A DNA stretch of 64,000 nt from Rhodospirillales bacterium (lineage in GTDB: Bacteria > Pseudomonadota > Alphaproteobacteria > Rhodospirillales > WMHbin7). Below, one piece after another: positions 19,813 to 28,971 of this stretch. The position numbers were made by a program, and so were the translations under genes. The stretch spans positions 1-64,000 of the forward strand of contig JACRPC010000031.1 in NCBI GenBank assembly GCA_016214125.1, read 5' to 3'. A model generated the notes under the pieces. The model worked only from the letters and a program-made list of their open reading frames with translations. It was not told the origin of the DNA and ran no database searches. How positions within the stretch are numbered: the stretch's first letter is position 1; every line of letters starts with the position of its first letter.

Positions 19813-20208
19813 ATGGACGAGGAAAGCCAAAACGCCAACCGCAAGCGCCGCCAAATCCGCTGGCTGTCGATCGCCGTCGGGGTGATGTGGATGCTGATCG
19901 CTGGCTGGCAGGAGTTCCTCACCTTCGACAGCTACGAGGAAAGCCTGAAGGCGGCCCGCCTGCAGCAAAAGCTGGCCAACTGTCAGGGCAACGTCGCCAA
20001 GCGCTACGATTGCAAATCCTCGATCCTGATCGCCGAGCAGCGCGACAAGTTCGTCGAGTGGGGCACCAAATCGGCCATCGTCTTCGGACCGTTGATCGTC
20101 TTGGGCCTTCTCTATACCTATGCCTATCGCCGGATCGACCGCAAGGAATTCGAAGAACGCAAGCGGCGCAATCGCGAGCGCCGACGGGACTCGGAGTGGC
20201 CGACGTGA
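19813..20208 (+). CDS. small two-helix membrane protein of unknown function
   Basis: A 131-residue protein starting at the ATG at 19813 (an in-frame TTG lies two codons earlier). It has a charged N-terminus, a first membrane helix (WLSIAVGVMWMLIAGW), a central loop with two cysteines (ANCQGN, YDCKSS), a second helix (SAIVFGPLIVLGLLYTYAY) and a strongly basic tail (RKEFEERKRRNRERRR). The stop overlaps the GTG of the next gene. No function recognised. Confidence 0.7.
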   Translation: MDEESQNANRKRRQIRWLSIAVGVMWMLIAGWQEFLTFDSYEESLKAARLQQKLANCQGNVAKRYDCKSSILIAEQRDKFVEWGTKSAIVFGPLIVLGLLYTYAYRRIDRKEFEERKRRNRERRRDSEWPT

Positions 20209-21227
20209 ACGCATCGCCGATCGAAACCGAAGCTCTGGTGATTGGCGCCGGCCCGGTGGGGCTGTTTGCGATTTTCGCGCTGGGCCGGGTGGGGATGCGC
20301 TGTCACGTCGTCGATTCGCTTGGCGAGCCGGGCGGCCAATGCATGGCGCTCTATCCGGAAAAGCCGATCTACGACATTCCCGCCCAGCCGTCGATCCTGG
20401 CCGCCGATCTGGTCGATCGGCTGCTCGAGCAGGCCAAGCCCTTTCGGCCCGTCTTTCATCTGGGCCAGACCGCCCAGACGATGGAGGCGGGGCCTAAGGG
20501 CGGCTGGCGGATCGCCACCAGCGCCGGCACGGTCTTTCACGCCAAGACGGTGATCGTCGCCGCCGGCGCCGGCGCCTTCGGCCCCAACCGGCCGCCGTTG
20601 GCCGATCTCGAATCCTACGAAGGCCGTTCGGTCTTCTACATGGTCAAGCGCCCGGCCGATCTGGCGGGCAAGAAGGTGGTGATTGCCGGCGGCGGCGATT
20701 CGGCGGTCGATTGGGCGGTGCTGCTGGCCGGTCTGGCGGCCAAGGTGAGCGTCGTGCATCGCCGCGCCAAATTCCGCGCCGCGCCCGACAACATCGCCAA
20801 GCTCGAAACCCTGGCCCAGGCGGGAAAAGTCGAACTGGTGATTCCCTATCAGCTCCACGCGCTCGAGGGCGCCGACGGCCGGCTCGACGCGGTGGTGGTG
20901 GCCGATCTCGACGGGGGAACGCGCCGGCTCGAAGCCGATACGCTCTTGCCCTTCTACGGCATGGCGGGCGATCTGGGGCCGATCGGCCAATGGGGTCTGG
21001 CGCTGGCCGAGGGCCGCATCGAGGTCGATCGCGCCAGCTTCGCCACCAATCGTCCCGGCATCTTCGCGGTGGGCGACATCGCCACCTACCCGGGCAAGCT
21101 GCGGCTGATTCTGTCGGGCTTCGCCGAGGCGACGACGGCGGCGCACGCCGCCTTTGCCCATGCCCGGCCCGGCCAGGCCCTTCATTTCGAGCATTCGACC
21201 ACCGCCGGCCTTCCCCCCTTGGCATGA
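20205..21227 (+). CDS. ferredoxin/flavodoxin--NADP+ reductase, thioredoxin-reductase-like type
   Basis: A 340-residue FAD enzyme with two Rossmann motifs: VIGAGPVGLFAIFALGRVG near the N-terminus (FAD) and KKVVIAGGGDSAVDWAVLLAG mid-protein (NADPH). It has EPGGQCMALYPEKPIYDIPAQP, typical of the YumC-type FNR, and lacks the CxxC redox pair of thioredoxin reductase. It probably shuttles electrons between NADPH and ferredoxin or flavodoxin. GTG at 20205 with a GTGA overlap; a GTG at 20196 is the alternative. Confidence 0.88.
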   Translation: MNASPIETEALVIGAGPVGLFAIFALGRVGMRCHVVDSLGEPGGQCMALYPEKPIYDIPAQPSILAADLVDRLLEQAKPFRPVFHLGQTAQTMEAGPKGGWRIATSAGTVFHAKTVIVAAGAGAFGPNRPPLADLESYEGRSVFYMVKRPADLAGKKVVIAGGGDSAVDWAVLLAGLAAKVSVVHRRAKFRAAPDNIAKLETLAQAGKVELVIPYQLHALEGADGRLDAVVVADLDGGTRRLEADTLLPFYGMAGDLGPIGQWGLALAEGRIEVDRASFATNRPGIFAVGDIATYPGKLRLILSGFAEATTAAHAAFAHARPGQALHFEHSTTAGLPPLA

Positions 21228-22204
21228 GCGCCGACGACCCCTCCACCCGACCGGCGATTCTGGCGGCGCTCGATCTCGGCACCAACAATTGCCGCCTGCT
21301 GGTCGCCAAGGCGGGACCGACCAACGGCTTTCGCATCGTCGAATCCTTTTCCCGCATCACCCGGCTGGGCGAGGGGCTGGAAGCCAGCGGCCACCTATCC
21401 GAGGCGGCGATGGCGCGCACGCTGGCCGCGTTGGCTGAGTGCGCCGCCATCCTGGCCCGCCGGCCGGCACGGCATCGCCGGCTGATCGCCACCGCCGCCT
21501 GTCGGCGCGCCGCCAACGCCGATCTCTTCCTCGCCCGGGTCAAGGACGCCACCGGGCTCGAGCTGGAAATCATCTCGGCGGCCGAGGAGGCAAGGCTGGC
21601 CATGCTGGGCTGCGTGCCGCTGCTCGACCGCAAGCGCCGCCACGCTTTGGTCTTCGACATCGGCGGCGGTTCGACCGAGGCGATCTGGCTCGAGCGGCGC
21701 AACGGCGGACCGCCCCGGCTGATCGATTATCTCTCGCTGCCGATGGGGGTGGTGACGCTCACCGAGGCCGGCGCGGCAAAGCGCGACGGGCTTCTGGCCG
21801 AGGCGCGCGCCCGTTTCGGCGCCTTCGATTCCCGCCTGGGCATCGGCGCCCGCTTCGCCAAGGGCCAGGCGCAGGCCTTGGGCACCTCGGGCACGGTGAC
21901 GACGCTGGGTGCGATCCATCTGGGCTTGGATCGCTACGAGCGCCGCCGGGTCGATGGGTTGCGGCTGACCGGCGAGGAACTCGACGATGCCTGCCGGCGT
22001 TTGAAGGCGATGAGTCCCGAGGAGCGGGCGGCCAATCCCTGCATCGGGCCCGAGCGGGCCGATCTGGTGATGGCCGGCATCGGCCTCCTTGAGGCGATGC
22101 GGGCGGTCTGGACGCTGCCCGGCTTGCGGGTCGCCGATCGCGGCCTGCGCGAAGGCCTGCTGCACGGCCTGGCCGATCAGGCGCGCCGCGCCCGGGCCGC
22201 CTAA
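21224..22204 (+). CDS. exopolyphosphatase / pppGpp phosphohydrolase family protein (Ppx/GppA)
   Basis: Sugar-kinase/Hsp70-fold phosphatase of 326 residues. The phosphate-binding motifs are ALDLGTNNCRLLVA at the N-terminus and VFDIGGGSTEAIWLE around residue 145. Family members degrade polyphosphate or pppGpp. This is the short single-domain form without the C-terminal HD domain. ATGA overlap with the upstream reductase and 14 bp before rlmE; the Ppx-RlmE pairing is common in alphaproteobacteria. Confidence 0.92.
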   Translation: MSADDPSTRPAILAALDLGTNNCRLLVAKAGPTNGFRIVESFSRITRLGEGLEASGHLSEAAMARTLAALAECAAILARRPARHRRLIATAACRRAANADLFLARVKDATGLELEIISAAEEARLAMLGCVPLLDRKRRHALVFDIGGGSTEAIWLERRNGGPPRLIDYLSLPMGVVTLTEAGAAKRDGLLAEARARFGAFDSRLGIGARFAKGQAQALGTSGTVTTLGAIHLGLDRYERRRVDGLRLTGEELDDACRRLKAMSPEERAANPCIGPERADLVMAGIGLLEAMRAVWTLPGLRVADRGLREGLLHGLADQARRARAA

Positions 22205-22218
22205 GAGGGAGGCGGGCG

Positions 22219-22875
22219 ATGAGGATCAAGCTTGAATCGAAGAAGAAGCGTACGCTGTCCCAGCGCCGCTGGCTCGAGCGCCAATTGAACGATCCCTACG
22301 TCCAGGCGGCCAAGAAGGAAGGCTACCGCTCGCGCGCCGCCTTCAAGCTGGTCGAGCTTGACAAGAAATTCCATCTCTTGAAGCCCGGCCTGCGCGTCGT
22401 CGATCTGGGCGCCGCGCCTGGCGGCTGGAGCCAGGTGGCGGCCAAGGCGGTGCAGGCCCAAGGCAAGGGCGGCGGCCTGGTGGTGGCGCTCGACATCCAG
22501 GCGATGGATTCGGTGCCCGGCGCCACCCTCATCACCCTCGATTTCCTCGATCCCCAGGCGCCCGAACGCCTGATGCGGGCGCTGGGCGGCCCGGCTGATC
22601 TGGTGCTTTCCGACATGGCGGCGCCCACCACCGGCCATGCCGCCACCGATCATTTGAAGATCATGGCCCTGGCCGAGGCGGCGTTCGAGTTTGCCACCCA
22701 GGTCCTGGCGCCCGGCGGCGCCTTCGTCGCCAAGGTCTTTCAGGGCGGCAGCGAACGAACCTTGCTGGCGGCGCTGAAGCTGCGCTTCCAAAGCGTACGC
22801 CACGCCAAGCCGCCGGCCAGCCGCACCGATTCGGCCGAAACCTACGTGGTCGCCCAGGGCTTCAAGCCGGGGTGA
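22219..22875 (+). CDS. rlmE: 23S rRNA (uridine-2'-O-)-methyltransferase RlmE (FtsJ/RrmJ)
   Basis: Heat-shock-type methyltransferase acting on U2552 of 23S rRNA. In 218 residues: YRSRAAFKLVELDKKF with the first catalytic Lys, VVDLGAAPGGWSQVAA (SAM loop), VLSDMAAPTTGHAATDH with the catalytic Asp, and FVAKVFQGG with the second Lys. GAGGGAG ribosome-binding site upstream. The 3' end overlaps the convergent gene at 22862 by 14 bp. Confidence 0.96.
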   Translation: MRIKLESKKKRTLSQRRWLERQLNDPYVQAAKKEGYRSRAAFKLVELDKKFHLLKPGLRVVDLGAAPGGWSQVAAKAVQAQGKGGGLVVALDIQAMDSVPGATLITLDFLDPQAPERLMRALGGPADLVLSDMAAPTTGHAATDHLKIMALAEAAFEFATQVLAPGGAFVAKVFQGGSERTLLAALKLRFQSVRHAKPPASRTDSAETYVVAQGFKPG

Positions 22876-23323
22876 CGATCCGGTCCAGCTCCGCCGACAG
22901 GGCGTGCTCGGCCAGATGGGTGAATTCGCCGGTCCGCTCGAGCACCAGCTTGGCCTTGGCCGCCTTGCCCAACTGGGCGCGCAGATCGCCCAGCGCCTTG
23001 GCCGGCGCCACCAGCACCAGATCCTGGAAGGCCTCGTCGCGCGCCGCCTCGTTCAAGGCTTCGGCGACCTGGCTGGCGAAGACGCGCTTGGTCTGGCGCT
23101 GCCAGTCGGTGCGCGGCTGCAGCGCATGGCGGGCGCTCCCCGTACTGTCGAAGGCGCGGCCTTGGCGATCGCTCATCGCCTGGCTGGTGTGGGCGCGGGC
23201 GGGGGCGGCGAAATCATGGGCGAACACGGCACGCCACCCCGTCTGGCCCTCGACATGTTCGAGAATGTGGGCGCGGGCACCGTCGGCCACCACGGCCCAG
23301 ATGGTCCGTTTGTTGGCGAGCAT
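22862..23323 (-). CDS. host-attachment-family protein (baeRF-like)
   Basis: A 153-residue cytosolic protein matching the family described as required for attachment to host cells in agrobacteria: WAVVADGARAHILEHV near the N-terminus, a middle charged segment with RQGRAFDSTGSARHAL, and LVLVAPAKALGDLRAQLGKAAK near the C-terminus. The fold resembles eRF1 domain 2/3-type release-factor homologues. The name is historical and the true role is unclear. GGAGGAAT ribosome-binding site. Confidence 0.78.
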   Translation of the reverse strand: MLANKRTIWAVVADGARAHILEHVEGQTGWRAVFAHDFAAPARAHTSQAMSDRQGRAFDSTGSARHALQPRTDWQRQTKRVFASQVAEALNEAARDEAFQDLVLVAPAKALGDLRAQLGKAAKAKLVLERTGEFTHLAEHALSAELDRIVTPA

Positions 23324-23493
23324 GGGATTCCTCCATCCACGATGGTCCCCACTCGGCTTCAGTGTAGCGCCGGGCGGGCGGGGGAACCATTGCCGGGCCG
23401 GCTTGGCCGCCCCCCATTTTGGGCATGGCCGACCCCTGCCTTTCCCGAAGCCTCGGATTCGGCTATAGTTTTGGGAACGTCCCCGAGGGCCTC

Positions 23494-23892
23494 ATGCGCG
23501 CGCGGATCGCCGTCCTTCTGCTGATCGGAGTGCTGGGCGGGCCGCTGCCGGCTGGCGCCGACGACGATCCCGAGAAGCATTTGCTGCTCGATCCGCGCTT
23601 CGGCGACTACATGCGCGATTATCTGCGCGACCGCACCGGGCGCGACAACGCCGAATCCTGCGACACCTTCAACCGCTCGCCGATGCGCGAGCAGATCGAA
23701 TGGTTCGATCGCGGTTGCCGCTGCCTGACCCGCGAGGATTTGGCCCGCCTGACGCCCGAGCGCGAGAACTGGGCCATCCTGTGCCTGAACGTGGCGCTGC
23801 AGACCTGCCGGGGCTCGGAGAAGATCGGCTTCCTCAAGGCCCGCTGCTACAAGGAATCGCTGGTCCGGGTTCCCGACAACCCGCCGCCGTAA
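23494..23892 (+). CDS. hypothetical small secreted cysteine-rich protein
   Basis: A 132-residue protein with a signal peptide (ARIAVLLLIGVLGGPLPAGA). The mature part has six cysteines (ESCDTF, RGCRCL, ILCLN, QTCRG, ARCYK), so it is probably disulfide-bonded in the periplasm. The ATG at 23494 follows GAGGGC; the reading frame upstream of it looks non-coding. No family recognised. The stop lies 3 bp from the convergent yjbQ. Confidence 0.6.
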   Translation: MRARIAVLLLIGVLGGPLPAGADDDPEKHLLLDPRFGDYMRDYLRDRTGRDNAESCDTFNRSPMREQIEWFDRGCRCLTREDLARLTPERENWAILCLNVALQTCRGSEKIGFLKARCYKESLVRVPDNPPP

Positions 23893-23895
23893 ACC

Positions 23896-24315
23896 CTACT
23901 CGCCGATCGCATGCAGGATCACCTCGCGCCGATGCGGGCGGGTGCGGTGCTCGAAGAGATAGATGCCCTGCCAGGTGCCGAGCGCCGGCCTGCCCCCGAT
24001 CACCGGAATGGCCAGCGAGGTCTGGGTGAGCGCCGCCTTGATGTGGGCGGGCATGTCGTCGGGCCCCTCGCTTCGGTGGCGCATCCAGCCGGCCTGCTCG
24101 GGCGCTAGGCGGCGGAAGAACTCGTCCAGATCGCGGGCGACGTCGGGATCGGCGTTCTCCTGAATCACCAGCGAACACGAGGTATGGCGGACGAATACGG
24201 TAAGAAGGCCATGGGCGATGCCCTGATCCCGGACCCAGGCCACCGCCTGGTCGGTGAACTCGTAGAGCCCGGCGCCCCGGCCGGCGATCGCCAGGGCGCC
24301 TTGGGCCTGCCTCAC
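23896..24315 (-). CDS. YjbQ/UPF0047 family protein
   Basis: A 139-residue protein with the complete family core: VFVRHTSCSLVIQENADPDVA, EGPDDMPAHIKAAL, IPVIGGRPALGTWQGIYLFEHR. Members have weak thiamine-phosphate synthase activity in vitro; the in vivo role is uncertain. GTG start at 24315, overlapping the SDR stop (GTGA). The longer frame to 24825 is antisense to nothing but lies in the SDR gene and is rejected. Confidence 0.92.
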   Translation of the reverse strand: MRQAQGALAIAGRGAGLYEFTDQAVAWVRDQGIAHGLLTVFVRHTSCSLVIQENADPDVARDLDEFFRRLAPEQAGWMRHRSEGPDDMPAHIKAALTQTSLAIPVIGGRPALGTWQGIYLFEHRTRPHRREVILHAIGE

Positions 24316-25073
24316 TTCGGCTCCAGCCGCACCGCGCCGTCGAGCCGGACGACGGTGCCGTTCATCATCACGTTGGCGCACATCGCCAGCACCAGTTCGG
24401 CGTATTCGGCAGGCGTGCCCAGCCGCTGCGGGAAGGGCGTCTTGTTGCCCAGGCTCTCCTGCACCTCCTTGGGCAGGCCGAACATCATCGGCGTGCCGAA
24501 CAGGCCGGGCGCGATGCACAGCACGCGCACGCCGATCCGCGCCAGTTCGCGCGCGGCCGGAAGAGTGAGCGAGGCGACGCCGCCCTTCGAGGCCGCGTAG
24601 GCGCACTGGCCGACTTGACCTTCGAAGGCGGCGATCGAGGTGGTGTTGACGATGATGCCGCGCTCGTTGTCGGCCAGGGGCGGCAGGGTCGCCATGTCGG
24701 CGGCGGCCAGCCGCAGGATGTTGTAGGTGCCGATCAGATTGACCTGGACGGTCTTGACGAAGCCGTCGAGCGGCCCAGCGCCGTCCTTGCCGACGATCCG
24801 CCCGGCGGTGGCGATGCCGGCGCAATTGACATTGATGCGGGCCGGCCCGTGCTGGGCGCGCGCCCGGCCGATCGCCGCCTGGGCGCTGGCCTCGTCGGCG
24901 ACGTTGCAGCCGATGCCGATGCCGCCGATCTCGCCCGCCACCTTCTGGGCCGCCGCCTCGTTCAGATCGAGCACCGCCACCTTGGCGCCCGCCGCCGCCA
25001 GGGCGCGCGCCGTGCCCTCGCCCAGGCCCGAGGCGCCGCCGGTGACGATCGCCGCTTGTCCCTTCACGTCCAT
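24312..25073 (-). CDS. short-chain dehydrogenase (3-hydroxyacyl-CoA dehydrogenase type II-like)
   Basis: Classical 253-residue SDR: the cofactor loop TGGASGLGEGTARALAAAG, NCAG (as NVNCAGIAT), Ser in IIVNTTSIAAFEGQ and the catalytic CAYAASK (YxxxK). The stretch TLPAARELARIGVRVLCIAPGLFGTPM and the DLN motif after the second strand resemble type II hydroxyacyl-CoA dehydrogenases (HSD17B10-like), which use NAD and act in beta-oxidation or branched-chain catabolism. Start at the ATG at 25073, not the upstream 25133. Confidence 0.87.
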   Translation of the reverse strand: MDVKGQAAIVTGGASGLGEGTARALAAAGAKVAVLDLNEAAAQKVAGEIGGIGIGCNVADEASAQAAIGRARAQHGPARINVNCAGIATAGRIVGKDGAGPLDGFVKTVQVNLIGTYNILRLAAADMATLPPLADNERGIIVNTTSIAAFEGQVGQCAYAASKGGVASLTLPAARELARIGVRVLCIAPGLFGTPMMFGLPKEVQESLGNKTPFPQRLGTPAEYAELVLAMCANVMMNGTVVRLDGAVRLEPK

Positions 25074-25107
25074 GATCGAACTCCCCTTGCCATAAAAACC
25101 GCCGGCT

Positions 25108-26019
25108 CTATAGCAGATCGGGGCCGGCTTCACGAGAGGCGACGATCGGCTTTCTCAGCCGGGCCTCGCGCAGCGCGATGTAGAGGGTCGAGGCGACGAT
25201 GATCGCCGCGCCCAGAAGCACGCGGGCCGCCGGCACCTCGTCGAAGGCGACGAAGCCGATCAGGCCGGCGAACAGAAGGGCGGCGTATTCGATCGGCACC
25301 ACGAAGGTCGCCTCGCCCGCCGACAGCGCCCGCACCGCCAGATACTGGCCGGCGGTGCCAAAGAGGCCCATCGCCACCAGAAGGGCCAGGGTGGCGGGCG
25401 CGGGCGTCTGCCACACCCAAAGCGCCGGGCCCAGCGCCGCCAGGGCGGAAAGGAAGGTGAAGGAAAAGACCATCACCGCCGGGCGCTCGGTGCGGCTCAT
25501 GGTCTTGATGGTCGTGATGGCCAGCGCGGTGGCCAGCCCGCCCGCCAGCCCGACCAGCAGCGGCACCGGCCCCACCGACCCCTCGGGATCGAGCATCACC
25601 AGTACGCCCAGAAAACCGATCAGCGTCGCCAAAGCGCGCCGCCAGCGCACCCGCTCGCCCAGGAAGAGCACCGCCAGCACGATCAGGAACAGGGGCTTGG
25701 TGAAGCCCAAGGCCACCGAGGCGGCGATCGGCAAGGTGGTGAGCGTCCAGAAATAGGCCGCCATGCCCGAGAGGCTGAAAAGGGCGCGCAGCAGGTGCAG
25801 ATGCGGCCGGCGCACCGGATAAAGCTCGCGCCGGTGCGCCAGCACGAAGGGCGCCATCGCCATCAGCCCGAACAGGCAGCGGAAGAAGATGATCTGCGCG
25901 GTGGGTACGCTGGTGCCCAAATGCTTGATCAGCGCCGCCATCACGGAAAAGACGGCGGTCGAGGCCAGCATCCAAAGCGCGCCGCGCAGGTTGGGGGATA
26001 ACGTGGCAAGAGCGGACAT
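25108..26019 (-). CDS. EamA/DMT-family transporter
   Basis: A 303-residue inner-membrane protein with about ten hydrophobic helices in two EamA repeats (for example MLASTAVFSVMAALIKHLG, IIFFRCLFGLMAMAPFV, FAGLIGFVAFDEVPAARVLLGAAIIVA). These are drug/metabolite exporters with wide specificity; the substrate cannot be predicted. 34 bp upstream of the SDR start, so possibly co-transcribed with it. Confidence 0.88.
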   Translation of the reverse strand: MSALATLSPNLRGALWMLASTAVFSVMAALIKHLGTSVPTAQIIFFRCLFGLMAMAPFVLAHRRELYPVRRPHLHLLRALFSLSGMAAYFWTLTTLPIAASVALGFTKPLFLIVLAVLFLGERVRWRRALATLIGFLGVLVMLDPEGSVGPVPLLVGLAGGLATALAITTIKTMSRTERPAVMVFSFTFLSALAALGPALWVWQTPAPATLALLVAMGLFGTAGQYLAVRALSAGEATFVVPIEYAALLFAGLIGFVAFDEVPAARVLLGAAIIVASTLYIALREARLRKPIVASREAGPDLL

Positions 26020-26088
26020 GGTCGCTTATGCTAGCGTCTCGACCCGCCCTTGTCGCCATCTTGCAAGCGACCCTATATAATCGGGGCC

Positions 26089-28734
26089 ATGAGCCTGCGA
26101 AACCTGCCCAGCCTGTTCGCGCCCAAGGCGATCGCCGTCATCGGCGCCTCAACCCGGCCCCGCCGTTCGGGCGCCGTCATCATGCGCAATCTTCTCGAGG
26201 GCGGCTTCGGCGGCCCGATCATGCCGGTCAATCCCAAGCATGATTCGGTGGCCGGCGTCTTGGCCTATCCCGACGTGAAAAGCCTGCCGCGCACCCCCGA
26301 TCTGGCGGTGATCGCCACCCCACCCGCTTTGGTGCCCGACATGGTGGCGGCTCTGGGCGAGCGCGGCACCAAGGCGGCGATCGTCGTCTCCTCGGTCAAG
26401 GGGGCGACGCTCGATCTCACCTTGGCGCAGGCCAGGCGCCACGGCCTGCGCCTCTTAGGTCCCGACACGCTGGGCCTGCAGGTGCCGAAGGCCGGCTTGA
26501 ACGCCAGCTTCGCCCATCTGCGCGCCATGCCGGGTACGCTGGCCTTCGTCTCCCAATCGGCCGCTCTTTGCACCCAGGTGCTCGATTGGGCCAGGCCCAA
26601 GGGCATCGGATTTTCGCATTTCATTTCGCTGGGCAAGGGCGTCGATGTCGATTTCGGCGACGTGCTCGATTATCTGGGTTCCGACCCGGGCACGCGGGCG
26701 ATTCTGCTCTACATCGAATCGATCGAGCAGCGGCGCAGCTTCATGGCGGCGGCCCGCGCTGCGGCGCGCAACAAGCCGGTCTTGGCGGTGAAGGCCGGGC
26801 GGCCGCTGCCCGCCGATCCGGCCGAGGCCGGCTGGTCGGGCGCCCTGGCCGAACCCGACGCGGTCTGGGACGCGGCGCTTCGCCGGGCCGGCGTGCTGCG
26901 CGTCGCCCATCTCGACGAGCTGTTCGGCGCCGTGGAAACCCTGGCCCGCTCGCGGCCGATGCGCGGCGAGCGCCTGGCGGTGCTGACCAACGGCGGCGGC
27001 ACCGGCGTGATGGCCGAGGACGAATTGCGCGAAGGCGGTGTCGTGCTGCCGCCTTTGGCGGAGAAGACGCTCGAGCGGCTGAACGCCTTCCTGCCCAAGG
27101 ATTGGTCGCGCGCCAATCCGATCGACATGCAGGTCGACGCCGACGGTGCCCGCTACGCCGAGGCGCTCAAAACCCTGATCGAGGACCGCTCGGTCGACGC
27201 CGTGCTGGTGTTGCACTCGCCCAGCGCGCTCACCTCGTCGATCGAAGTCGCCGAGGCGGTGATCGCCACCGTCAAGAAGTCGGGCGGGCATGTGCTCACC
27301 TGCTGGGCTGGGCACGAGGCGGTCGAGCCGGCGCGCAAGCGCTTCGCCGAGGCCGGCCTCGCCACCTTCGAGACGCCCTCGACGGCGGCCAAGGCCTTCC
27401 TGCATCTGGTCTGGCACCGGCGCAACCGCGAAATCCTGATGCAGACGCCGCCCTCGATGCCCACCGTCTTCCGCCCCGACATCGCCCTGGCGCGCAAGGT
27501 CATCGAAACCGCGCTGGGCCAGGATCGTCGCCAGCTCACCGAGATCGAGGCCAAGGAGATTCTCGCCGCCTATGGCGTGCCGGTGGCGCCGGTCAAGCTG
27601 GTCGCCACGCCCGACGAGGCCGCCCTGGCCTCGAAAAGCCTGGGTTACCCGATCGCGCTCACCGTCGATTCGCCCGACATCGTGCGCAAATGGGATGTGG
27701 GCGGGGTGGCGCTCAATCTCGAGAACGCCGAGGCGGTCCGGGCCGCCGCCCAGGGCATGATCGCCCGCATCGCCGAACGCAAGCCGGGCGCCCGCATCCA
27801 GGGTTTCACCGTCCAGCGCATGGTGTCGCGCCAGAACGCCCGCCAGCTTCTGGTCGGGGTGGCGAGCGACCCGCTGTTCGGCCCGGTGATCCTGTTCGGC
27901 GAGGGCGGTCGCGCCGTCGAGGTGATCCGCGATCACGCCATCGCGCTGCCGCCCCTGAACGTCGCCCTGGCCGACGAGCTGATCGGGCGCACCCGCATGG
28001 CCCGCCTGCTCGATTCCTATCTCGACCGCCCGGCCGCCGACAAGGACGCCGTCCGCCTGGTGCTGTTGCAGGTGTCGCAGATCGTCGTCGATCATCCCGA
28101 GATCGCCGAACTCGACATCAACCCGCTGTTCGCCGATCAGCGGGGCGTGATCGCGGTGGACGCCCACATCAAGCTTGCGCCCAACCGCGAATCGCGCCTG
28201 GCGATCAAGCCCTATCCCCAGCATCTCGAGGAAGAATCGGTGTTGCGCGACGGGCGCAAGATCCTGCTTCGTCCCATCCGGCCCGAGGACGAGCCCGCCC
28301 ATTACGCGCTCATGGAGAAGATGACGCCCGAAGACATCCGCATGCGCTTCTTCAGCCTGATGACCTCGATGCCGCATTCGGAAATGGCCAGGCTCACCCA
28401 GATCGACTACGACCGCGAGATGGCCTTCATCGCCACCCTCTTCAACGACGACGGCCAAGCCGAAACGCTGGGCGTGGTGCGCACCGTCACCGATCCCGAC
28501 AACATCAAGGCCGAATTCGCCATCGCCATCCGCTCCGATCTGAAGGGCCAAGGCCTGGGCAGGATCCTGATGAACAAGGTGCTGGCCTATCACCGGGGGC
28601 GCGGCACCAAGGAGGTGGTGGGCACGGTGCTGGCCGAAAACCGCGCCATGCTGGCGCTCGCCCAGAAGCTCGGCTTCCAGCCGGTGCCCTCCGATTCGCC
28701 CGAAACCGTCGAGGTGGTCATCCGCCTCGCCTGA
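26089..28734 (+). CDS. ADP-forming acyl-CoA synthetase/GNAT fusion (Pat-like protein acetyltransferase)
   Basis: An 881-residue fusion. Domains in order: CoA-binding Rossmann domain (IAVIGASTRPRRSGAVIM, residues 1-130), succinyl-CoA-ligase-like domains (LGPDTLGLQVP, VSQSAALCTQVLDW), ATP-grasp (about 480-700, TEIEAKEILAAYGVPVAPV) and a C-terminal GNAT domain with the acetyl-CoA loop LKGQGLGRILMNKV. Where active ADP-forming synthetases carry the phospho-histidine in a HTGAL-type motif, this protein reads GWSGAL. That loss fits Pat/PatZ lysine acetyltransferases, which modify acetyl-CoA synthetase. Start at the ATG at 26089, in the frame's first conserved region. Confidence 0.88.
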   Translation: MSLRNLPSLFAPKAIAVIGASTRPRRSGAVIMRNLLEGGFGGPIMPVNPKHDSVAGVLAYPDVKSLPRTPDLAVIATPPALVPDMVAALGERGTKAAIVVSSVKGATLDLTLAQARRHGLRLLGPDTLGLQVPKAGLNASFAHLRAMPGTLAFVSQSAALCTQVLDWARPKGIGFSHFISLGKGVDVDFGDVLDYLGSDPGTRAILLYIESIEQRRSFMAAARAAARNKPVLAVKAGRPLPADPAEAGWSGALAEPDAVWDAALRRAGVLRVAHLDELFGAVETLARSRPMRGERLAVLTNGGGTGVMAEDELREGGVVLPPLAEKTLERLNAFLPKDWSRANPIDMQVDADGARYAEALKTLIEDRSVDAVLVLHSPSALTSSIEVAEAVIATVKKSGGHVLTCWAGHEAVEPARKRFAEAGLATFETPSTAAKAFLHLVWHRRNREILMQTPPSMPTVFRPDIALARKVIETALGQDRRQLTEIEAKEILAAYGVPVAPVKLVATPDEAALASKSLGYPIALTVDSPDIVRKWDVGGVALNLENAEAVRAAAQGMIARIAERKPGARIQGFTVQRMVSRQNARQLLVGVASDPLFGPVILFGEGGRAVEVIRDHAIALPPLNVALADELIGRTRMARLLDSYLDRPAADKDAVRLVLLQVSQIVVDHPEIAELDINPLFADQRGVIAVDAHIKLAPNRESRLAIKPYPQHLEEESVLRDGRKILLRPIRPEDEPAHYALMEKMTPEDIRMRFFSLMTSMPHSEMARLTQIDYDREMAFIATLFNDDGQAETLGVVRTVTDPDNIKAEFAIAIRSDLKGQGLGRILMNKVLAYHRGRGTKEVVGTVLAENRAMLALAQKLGFQPVPSDSPETVEVVIRLA

Positions 28735-28899
28735 TCACTCGCAGCGCGCCTGGCAGGCGGTGCCGTCGGGGCCGCAATCGGCTTTTTCGACCGTGCACGG
28801 CGTCTTGGAGCGCCGCGTCAGCGCCACGTCCTTGGGATAGGCGCAGACCAGCTTGTTCAACGCGCCCTGGCGGCTTGCCGCCATGGTGAAGGGTTTCAT
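28735..28899 (-). pseudogene. truncated C-terminal copy of the 29264-29752 gene
   Basis: About 160 bp almost identical to the 3' end of the gene at 29264-29752, encoding from KPFTMAASRQGAL to TACQARCE, with the stop codon kept. The N-terminal two thirds, signal peptide and promoter are missing. The stop lies 1 bp from the stop of the convergent Pat-like gene. It reads as a remnant of a local duplication, since interrupted by repeats at about 28972-29140. Confidence 0.75.
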
Positions 28900-28971
28900 A
28901 ATAAAACGGGGACACAATACGAATTACGCATAAAAACCAATATAAAACAAGCAATTACATTTTAGCATCCT

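Noticed and set aside
20124-21194. Minus-strand frame across the FNR-type reductase
   Set aside because: Shadow; the plus strand has both Rossmann motifs.
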